Below are positions 55,850 to 64,000 of a stretch of DNA of 64,000 nt, piece by piece. The notes under the pieces are model-generated. The model ran no database searches, was not told the origin of the DNA, and saw only the letters and a list, made by a program, of their open reading frames with translations. A program made the position numbers and the translations under genes. The stretch is from Pistacia vera. Its lineage: Eukaryota; Streptophyta; Magnoliopsida; Sapindales; Anacardiaceae. Each line of letters opens with the position of its first letter. Positions within the stretch are counted from its first letter, which is position 1. The stretch lies in assembly GCF_008641045.1 (NCBI RefSeq), contig NW_022195833.1, forward strand, positions 1,044,389 to 1,108,388, in the 5' to 3' direction.

Positions 55850-58800
55850 CTAACCTCTTCTTCCTCCACGTTTCTTGTTCAGCCTTCTCCCCTTTCTACC
55901 GTGTTCTCTCTCGACTATCCTTACAAGCCACTGAGGCTTTCTTGTTGAAAATACAAGATATCCCATGATTAATCCAAAAACCATTCCACATCCATAGCCT
56001 ATCAACACCGCTTTCAAACCGAATCCAATTGAAGATCTGCTCATCTTCTAATTTGAAGGTGGTGTGTGCACTCACTTTTGCATCTTTGACAATGGAAATC
56101 CACACAATCCCAAGTTTCCCGCGTATGAAGTATTTCCAAAGTACAAAGTGGGGTGCTCGTGGAATGGGCCCCTGAGGGTGGTTTGAGACAAGTTCAACGC
56201 TCAAGGAAATCTAAATTTGTCAACTGCGGAAATTTTCCGACAAGCTTGTTTGAAGAAAGACTAAGGATTCAAGAGCATTCAAATTTCCGTGATGATGGGA
56301 TACAAACTGTAATTGTTTAAAGAAAGATTGAGGTATAGAAGATGAAGATACTGGAATCTCTCCATAGAAGTTTATTTGAAAAATCAAGGCAGTGAAAGGT
56401 GATAATTTTCACTAGCTCAAACTCATACCTTTCATTGTCACTTAATGGAATCTTGATAATACACTTCACTATATATGCAACTTTCTCTCTGCTTCACTAA
56501 CATCCTTCATGGCATTAAGATTTTTGAAATACCTGGTTGGCAATGGACCAGCATGGCAATGGGGGGGGATCTCATTCACCGTACCCATCCCCACCCCAAA
56601 ATCATTCCCATCCCGTTACGGGATGACAGGAATTCCCCTTCCTGCCCAAGAGGGAATGTTGGAGGTTCATCCTCGCCCCGTTAATTATATAAACATAAAT
56701 TAATTTGAGTATTACCAAACACAATGTTAATTCTCGTCCATATGACAAACACTTAAATTAATCGTTTAAGCATAATTAATTATACATAAATATGGGTAAG
56801 GTTTGTTCTTGTTCAATTGTTTAGGGTGAGAGAAATTGGAAAATATGGGTTTATATAGTGGATAATTGTGTAATTAGGTGAATATAGGGATATTAGTGAA
56901 AAGTAAATTATAATACATTTTTTAATTTTATATATATATACGGGGCGGGGCGGGGGAAAGGCATCACCCACCCCCGCCCCATCCCCAAGGACGGGGATTA
57001 AAACACCCCCCACCCCCGCCCCTATCCTTAAAAAATCGGGGCTTCCCCGCCCCATATGGAGTGGGGCGGGACGGGTCCCCGAAATCCTGGGGAACATTGC
57101 CATGCCTATGGACCACCAAATTTGTTGTTTGAGAGGTCAAATACTTTCAACTTAGGAAAACAGTGCTTCATCTTTGAGTAGCCCCATTTTGAACCATAAA
57201 ATTGATTTGAATGAAGGACAAGAACTTGCAACCGAGGAAGACTTTCTAGCCAATATGGGAAGGTATCATTTACCTTGTTGTTACCAATATCTAGAACTTG
57301 AAGCATTGTACAATTGACTAGAGATTGTGGGATTGGCCCTTCTAATCTGTTGTCATTGAAGTTAATGGTCCTCAATAGACTGCCCTTAACAAATGTTGCA
57401 GAATGGTGCCATAAAGTCTATTTTTCCCGCAAATCCAACACATGAAGATTGCTAAAGCTTCCCATGCATGTTGGAATTTTACCACTCAAACTATTATTAG
57501 AAAGATCTAGAATTATTATGGAACTTATATTGCAGATCATATGAGGTATCTCCCTAGTCAATTTGTTGTTTGACAACAAAATAAAGTTTAAATAAGGTGG
57601 TGGAATGGGAATCGATCCGTGGAGCAAGTTGAACCGAAGGTCTAGATATACAAGATTCTTCCAGGGAAGCTGGTCTATGCCTGTCAGGTTGTTGTGGGAA
57701 AGATTTAGAACGAACAAGGTATCCTTTCCAATGTCCCACATCCAATTAGGTAATTGACCACTTATTTTATTGTTAGAAAGATCTAGTTGCTGTAATTGAT
57801 TTGCACTTCTTAAGATAGCTGGGAATTCTATCAAGTTGCAATCAGATAACCTCAACAAAAAAAGTTGTGGAAATGACGAGTTGGCTTTGACTACAGTGTT
57901 AATTGATAGACTATTGTGAGAAAGATCAAGATTCTAAAGGTTTTTCAAATTTGAGAACAAGTGAAGCTCTACAATTCCACATAAATTGTTTGAAGAAAGT
58001 CTGAGATCGGTTAAATTCACAAGTTCAAAGATTGAACTTGGAATAGAGCCATTCAGTTTATTATCATCCAAATCAATAGTTTGCAATAATGGTAGAGTGA
58101 ATAACCAAGATGGTATTGTGCCATCGAGATTGTTACTAAATAAAGAAAATTCAACTAAATTTTGAAGGCCATTGACATGAGAAGGAATTGGACCACTAAG
58201 TTGATTACTTGACAAGTATAAATAAGAAAGTTGTGTTAAGTTGACAAAAATATCTGGAAATTCACCAATAAAATTATTGTTGGAAAGATCTAGAACACCA
58301 AGATTGGCAAGGTTCGAAAGAAGTGATGGGATATGACCATTGAATTTGTTATTTGACAGACTCAAATAAGCAGGTTGTGTAAGGTTGCCAAGTGAGGCAG
58401 GAACTGACCCAGTGAGAGTGCAGTTATGGAGATGCAATTCCCTCAAGGAAAAGAGATTGCCGATTGAATTAGGTAATTGTTCTGACAAGATCATGTCAGA
58501 GAGATCTAAAAGCTTGAGTGGGTTGCTCCAATTAACTTTAGGAAAGTTACCTGTCAAGTTGAAGTTACCTCCTAACTAAAGGTTCTTCATATTTGGTAGG
58601 CGAAAGATGCGTTCTGGCACGTTCCCTCGTAGGTCACACCCCCAGAAACTCAGAGAAGTTAGAGACGCAGATATATTCGTCAATGAACTTGTTATGATGG
58701 TAGACATGTTCGATAAAGTCAAGAGAAATGTCTGTTAACAGGGTCAGATTTTGAACTAGCATTTCAAAAACAGGTCTTTCAATTGTCAGACGGTTCTTAA

Positions 58801-59302
58801 GGGAGTAATGATTCCATGAGAGGTCAAGTGAGACCAATTTAGACAAATGGGAGATTTCAGATGAAATTTGACCACTAAAGTTTGAGGTAGTGAGATCAAG
58901 GTGTGTCAAACTGGTTAATCGACCAAAACCAGAAGAAACTTGAGAGAAATTAAAATCATTGTAAGATAGATTGAGTCTTTTCAATTGAGGAAGAAGAAAG
59001 AGGGTATTGTTGGAAGGGATGCTGCCAGAAAGCAAACTATAACTAAGGTCGAGGCCAATCACATAACCCATGACTGTATCACATGTGACACCATCCCATG
59101 AGCAACAACTATAATTCTCTTTCCAAGACATCATTTTTGGATAAGAAAAATCATCACAAAGTAAGGAGGAATAACTTGTGAAGGAAAAGAGTTGCTTGAA
59201 GTGGAGTAATGTAGAACTTTGGTGATGAGAGCAGAGTGTTGCACAAGTTTGAGAATAGAAGAGAAATAATTGGAGGAATTGAAGACTAGTTGATAAGACC
59301 AT
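55850..59302 (-). pseudogene. Receptor-like protein (Cf-9 type) with MITE insertion
   Basis: Minus strand from ATG at 59302: MVLSTSLQFLQLFLFYSQTC leader, N-cap (MMSWKENYSCCSWDGVTC), LRRs, then 58557-57934, 57858-57418 and 57375-57106 with clean LRR frames (IGNLFSLRELHLHNCTLTGS, LLQTIDLDDNKLNGSIPSSI, NLVYLDLRFNLLHGSIPIPP), and at the end the membrane helix AVLIGYGCGMVFGLIMGYLV and basic tail. Lesions: an extra T at about 58709, a CAG-to-TAG stop at about 57935, a shift near 57400, the MITE at 56551-57107, and a cluster of small deletions between 56035 and 56480. It is paralogous to 45843-48765. Confidence 0.88.
56551..57107. mobile_element. hAT-like MITE with GC-rich arms (copy 2)
   Basis: Same element and same position in the RLP reading frame as 51268-51829, with an exact 8-bp target duplication ATGGACCA (56543-56550, 57108-57115). 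It disrupts the LRR region just after FDLSNNKFGGP. The inserted copy predates the duplication that made the two RLP copies. Confidence 0.85.
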
Positions 59303-60305
59303 GCTAGAGAACCCATTTTTCTTTATGATGAATCACAAGAAACAATATGATTATAAATAGAAGAGAAATGGAGGGTCACTATTGCAGAAATTAATTTAAG
59401 TCTTTTTACTAGTTGAATGATCAATATTGAAATAATGTAATTAATTTAAGTAGAAAATCACAGGTATGCTGAAGAAAAAGTCTAAGATGCTGTAATTATA
59501 TATCCTAACCAAAGCTTTCATCTTTGGCTATAATCTTCATGACATTTTTTCTACAGAAATTAATGACAAACATAAGATTAATGTATCTAAAGAGACTTGA
59601 GTATTGACTAATTCCCATCTAAGTATATTTGACACCATAAAATTAAATGTTTGAGAAACAATTCTACCTAAATCAATTATTGCATGATCAGAAAATTAGC
59701 AAGTAGCACAAGACTCACTTATTATACGAACAAAATTTCAATATTCAACTAACATGGGGCCTTATATGGAGAGCAAGTAGACATAGAAATTAATGACTAT
59801 GATGTTATAACCATAAATTTTAAGGACTATCTGTGTCACATATTGTTTTCACTCTCATTCGTAAGACTACTCTACCATTAATATGGCACCAAGACTTGGT
59901 CCTTGGTTTGAATAATCCAAGAAACATTAAAAGAACATTCTATGATTTCAAAGACGCCGCTAACCAATGATGTTTTTATAATACAAGAAAATATCAATGT
60001 CTAGATTGCTATTTGTACATACGTATAGATACTCAATTTTGCGAAGATTGTTAACTTTTCCAATTAATATGGCAAAGATGGGAACTTCAAGTATAGTGAA
60101 AAACCACATGGTTGGTACATTTTCTCTCAAAATAATGTGAGCCAGTTGATCCTCACTAAACTGTGACATTTACTTTCAAACTGTAACATTTATCGTTAGT
60201 TAACAGACAAAAATAGCAGTCAGAAAATGGTTACATTCTCGTTAGGTGACGGTTGTTATTGCCATTAGTTAAAGTCCCTTATTTTAATTGTCAAACGATT
60301 ATAAC
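59303..60305. repeat. RLP 5' flank, copy of 49452-50464
   Basis: Promoter-side sequence of the RLP at 55850-59302. It is nearly the same as 49452-50464, with scattered substitutions (e.g. CCTTGCTTTG/CCTTGGTTTG) and small indels. No TATA box can be assigned with confidence. Confidence 0.8.
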
Positions 60306-60399
60306 TTAATGAAAAACCAAATTTACCCTGATCCTGTCATGTTTAAGACAAACCGGGACTACTTTATTATTGAAAAATCAAATTGTCCACATAATCAAG

Positions 60400-61040
60400 A
60401 AAAAGTTGTTATAGCTTAGTCAGATTTTGAATTAGGCCTTCCCAGACAAGTTCTTCAATTTTCATGGGGAAATTTGTTCAAATAAGAAATTAGATATTGA
60501 GAGGTCAAGAGAAACTATGTCAAACAAGTGGGAGATCTCAGATGGAATTACAGCAATGAAGTTTGAGATAGAGAAACTACGTAATTGAGTGAAGTCAAAA
60601 GAAATTTGAGAGAGTTTGAAATCATTGAAAGCAAGGTTTACCTTTTGCAGGTGACGAAGGAGGAAGAGAATACTGTTCGAAGGAATGCTTCCATGAAGCC
60701 AAGCACAAGAAAGGTTGAGGGCAATGACATGACCAGTTGAAGTATCACAAGTGATACCATCCCATGAGCAGCAATCAGTATCCTCTTTCCAAGACATTGT
60801 TTTTGGATAAGAAGGACACCTTCCATCACACACAATATGTTGGGGTTTCATTTTCAAAAAAGAATTTTTGGCGTAAAGTGACAGTCAAAATAGAAAGAAG
60901 GATCATCAATGAAAGAATATTGTTGCTTAAAACTGGAGCAGCGTAGAGCTCTGGTCATGAGAACAGAGTGTTGCAGAATTTTGAGAATACAAAGAACAAT
61001 AATTATTGTAGGCAAAGAAGCTGATAAGCCCGTCTAAGGA
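60400..61040 (-). pseudogene. RLP N-terminal relic
   Basis: Minus strand: leader traces near 61,030-60,960 (LLFFVFSKFCNTL, then CSHDQSS in another frame), a stop in the cap, then from about 60857 YPKTMSWKEDTDCCSWDGIT, GHVIALNLSCAWLHGSIPSN, LRHLQKVNLAFNDFKLSQIS and a stop at 60462. The sequence then fades near 60400 (EELVWEGLIQN). Only the cap and first LRRs remain. Confidence 0.8.
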
Positions 61041-61339
61041 ACCATATCCTATTATTAGATGGACGGATATATTTGATTCAGAATGTAATGTTGTTTTATA
61101 TTCTTTATTTTAAATTTTATTTTGATTACTACTCATGAGTCATGAGTAAACTTTGATTCTAGAAACAGACTTATACATAGCAAGAATTTAATCAGTGATA
61201 CTTTTAAATCCTAAAAAATTTAGACCAAGTCCAGAGTAATTCTACAATGTTCCATTTCTATTATGGTCTTGTGTTCTTAGGCTAATGCAATGAGGAAACA
61301 GGTTATAGGAACTCTAAAATAATTTAATTAGTGTGTATC

Positions 61340-61463
61340 AAGTCTTGGTCTACTAACAAGAAAACAATGTATAATGTATACATTTCCATTACCACATTCT
61401 TAAGTCTTGGTCTACTAACAAGAAAACAATGTATAATGTATACATTTCCATTACCACATTCTT
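61340..61463. repeat. 62-bp tandem duplication
   Basis: AAGTCTTGGTCTACTAACAA plus the following 42 bp occurs at 61340 and 61402, apparently without change. A single shorter copy lies at about 45,070, so this is duplicated RLP-cluster flank with a recent local tandem step. Confidence 0.85.
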
Positions 61464-61524
61464 ATTGACAAATATCGTTTGTTTTATACAAAAAACAGAA
61501 CCTTGGAATGCTTGCAATCATTTC

Positions 61525-61860
61525 AATTAGTACGGTGGATCTGGTAAAAAAAGATCAGATTGGTAACCGGGTAGATCCAGACAGTCGTATGCCATTCCGG
61601 CCACTGCAGACTATTGTTCGGCAGTGGTGGCCAACTTTCGATAGTTGGTTGGGTAGGTGAGGATGTTTTTGTTAATTTATAAACTTTTATTATGAGAGAA
61701 GAGGGGTGTTTAGCTAAATTAACAAATATATGGGGTTAAAATTAATCTAAGTATTTTCAAAAAATGTTTTAAAAAAATATACCAAATAAATTCTCAGAAT
61801 CCTATCTTATCATATTGAGAATAGTTTTTATAATATCATATTTCAAAAAGTGTTCAATCC
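61525..61860. repeat. Copy of the right half of the repeat at 53935-54760
   Basis: Shares the GATCCAGACAGTCGT/CCATTCCG, GATAGT(C)GGTTGGGT and GGGGTGTTTAGCTAAATTAAC blocks and the closing AATCCTATCTTATC segment in the same order. Confidence 0.6.
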
Positions 61861-62314
61861 CCCAAAGCCGTGTAAAAAAGATGAGAATAAATGCTTCCCG
61901 AACAAGTTACAATGTCATTGATTATATTTGTCAAAAAATTTTATTAACCGAAGTGATCATTGATTTGTTGATGGCATAATTATATTACTTTTAATAAAAA
62001 AAAAAAATAATTATGTTTATGATATGATCTATCAACATATAATATAAATTAGTAAATAATCACTCCAGTCTTTTTAAATAAAAATAACTTTATTGCAAAG
62101 AATGGGAATTTCTGTTCTAATGGTTGGTGATGTTGGGTTGGGTAGGGCTTTCAAGCATAAAGTGGGTTTGGACAAGTAGATAAGTTAGGGTCAAGACCAG
62201 GCCTTAACATATATTGTAGGCCCATAGTAATGGACTACAAGGCCCATAGGCCGATCCAGACTTGAGAATTTGGGATAATTGGGCTTTGATCCACTTAAAT
62301 AATTAGAGTTGAGT
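61861..62314. other. AT-rich spacer
   Basis: Low-complexity A and T runs and a Gly/Leu-rich short frame only. No gene, RNA or clear repeat was seen. Confidence 0.4.
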
Positions 62315-62316
62315 TA

Positions 62317-62733
62317 TTGGCACCCTACTAATGAACTAAAATAATAATAATAATAATTATTATTATTATTATTATTTTTTTTTTTATGGCACCCCATAAT
62401 TTCCATAGACTCCCTTTATTCCATTTTTTATATATTTAAAAAGAGTTAACATTTCATTCCCTTTCTTAAAATAAAATTTTAGATTATTAAATTGAAAAGT
62501 TCAGAAAAAAATTAAAGCTAAAGTAATTCTTACAAATAATCTCAAGAACATAATATAGTTAAATAAAACAAAAATTATATAGATTACAATAGTTACCAAT
62601 ACTTTAAATAAAAAAATAAAAATAAATTCATATGTGAAACAATTAAGTTAATTTTAATAAATTAAGGGATAAATTTATCATTATAAAATTTATTAAAAAG
62701 TGAGGCTTCTTTAGTCCATTAGTGGGGTGTCAA
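62317..62733. mobile_element. MITE flanked by TA (Stowaway/Tc1-mariner-like)
   Basis: The left end TTGGCACCCTACTAATGAAC and the reverse complement of the right end TTGACACCCCACTAATGGAC are inverted repeats of at least 20 bp with three or four mismatches, each flanked by TA (62315-62316, 62734-62735). The interior is AT-rich with an (AAT)n/(ATT)n inverted microsatellite at about 62339-62376. No transposase. Confidence 0.65.
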
Positions 62734-62735
62734 TA

Positions 62736-64000
62736 GATCCGATTAACTTTGGGGAAAATTGTTTGAGATTATATATTTAAAAATTCATAAAAACATTTTA
62801 AAAGGAGAAAAATCCTTTTTTAGTTTCCATATTTCGAAGAATCACTCTTTTCATTTATATTAATAAGGGTATAATATCATATACCCCTACAGGAATATTT
62901 AAAATCCCCTGAACCCCTGACATTAGTGAAAATTGGCGGAATACACCCTTATTGTTAGTAAGATTAGACATGTTAGATTAGTCACGTTAATGGAATCCCT
63001 AACGGCAAGGGGTTAAAAGTTATTTGATGTGATAAAAACAGTAACACCCCGCAATTATAAATTAGTATCTTTAACCTCCTTTCACATTTAAAAAATTGTC
63101 CCATACCTCCCCTCTTCACACTTTACTAACACACTTCTTTACCTGAAAAAATGAAATTCCATCGTCGCTAATATCCATTACAATTTAATACCATTTACAT
63201 AATTGTCTTTTGTACGTGACATGACTTGAAAAAGAGAAAAAAGTTAATATTCTTGTGGTTATAAGTATTAAATATGATAATTTATAAATATATTTTTTTA
63301 AATATTTATTTATTTATAATCTTGATTTTATTTCCTGAATATTAAAAAAAATACCGATAATTAAAATGCATAAGAAAGCATAAAAATAAAGACTAATTAA
63401 GGATAAAATGTAGAATTAAGAAGTTACAAGATGATGTATTAACCCAAAGTGAATTCATACACGAAAAAAAAAATGTATTAAGAAAATTAAATAAAATTAA
63501 TTTTTGATATATTTACTGGAATTTGAAAATAATGGCTTGTTTATTATATGATTTAGTATTGAAAATAAATATTACAATATCTAAAAATTATATACAATGT
63601 AAAAATAAGACTAAGAAATAGGGTAGAAAAGCGATTAATGTTTAACTTTCATTTTTTTTTTTTTCTTTTTGGTTAGTTTTTAACCCTTAACTAAAGAGGT
63701 AGCTGGGTGTGCATTTAATATGACCTGGTTTGAGGAGATAAAGGTCGAACGACATGATCCCACCCAGAGTTTGTCATAACGACAATGTACAACTCAAAAA
63801 GTTTAAAAACGACAGTTACCCACCAACCGTTAATTTTATCTATTAACTTAAACTGAAGAAGGATAGAATGGTAACTTAAGGATGGTAACTTTTCTCTCAA
63901 AACCACCCATTGTCAGCAATTGCTGCCAGCCTTTTGTCAGAATTCTCACTAGTTTCGGCAAGAAGAATGTCCCCAACCTTAACCTAAACCTTCCCAAGGC
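62736..64000. other. AT-rich spacer at the window end
   Basis: A/T-rich sequence with poly-A and poly-T tracts (for example 63650-63666). The minus-strand open frame 63906-63715 has no recognisable family. A gene could begin beyond the window edge; nothing here supports one. Confidence 0.4.

Noticed and set aside
63650..63790. Possible SINE (T run plus GGTCGAACGAC)
   Set aside because: The B-box match is weak, no A box at the right spacing and no target duplication was found.
1..64000. tRNA, rRNA, CRISPR arrays, bacterial-type operators or riboswitches
   Set aside because: None was seen. The window is plant nuclear DNA; the repeats are transposon-derived and not spacer arrays.

Overview
This is nuclear DNA from a flowering plant, almost certainly a eudicot. 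Genes have spliced exons with GT..AG introns and AT-rich introns and spacers, and there are plant-specific families (THA8-like PPR, DUF674, prolamin-like secreted protein, Cf-9-type receptor-like proteins). About half of the window is plant mobile DNA. The species cannot be fixed from sequence reading alone.

Layout. 0-10 kb: two ordinary single-copy genes. A ten-exon TBC-domain Rab-GAP (+, 236-5910) carries a 520-bp TRIM element in one intron, and a short PPR protein (-, 7947-9789) follows. 10.9-16.9 kb: a decayed Ty3/gypsy element with both LTRs and a clean ACTAA target duplication, but no integrase. 18.3-19.3 kb: a PIF/Harbinger-like MITE. 19.5-20.0 kb: a single-exon conserved plant protein of unknown function. 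21.0-23.1 kb: a DUF674 gene, apparently broken. 23.4-28.6 kb: a chromovirus-type Ty3/gypsy element on the minus strand with all domains recognisable but frameshifted. 29.2-29.7 kb: a small secreted cysteine-rich prolamin-like protein. 30.1-33.0 kb: a nest of MITE-like elements with an unusual GGCC-palindrome-rich core.

33.4-61.0 kb: a receptor-like protein (RLP, Cf-9 type: signal peptide, extracellular LRRs, one membrane helix, basic tail, no kinase) cluster, all on the minus strand. It holds one nearly complete copy (45.8-48.8 kb), one MITE-bearing copy with damage (55.9-59.3 kb), one copy present as two pieces in swapped order (48.8-53.3 kb), and three smaller relics (33.4-34.8, 41.5-41.7, 60.4-61.0 kb). 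Copia elements or fragments (36.0-40.0, 42.1-43.6, 43.6-44.3 kb) and a SINE (44.7 kb) sit between them. No RLP copy reads through without a lesion as given. 61-64 kb is AT-rich spacer with one TA-flanked MITE.

The most interesting point is the RLP unit at 48,767-53,283. Its N-terminal and C-terminal halves are complementary at a shared GTTC but lie in circularly permuted order. The outer breakpoint is marked by the window's only N, so the choice is between a misassembly in a tandem array and a real event such as reinsertion of a circular DNA. No new multi-gene system beyond these known families was seen.
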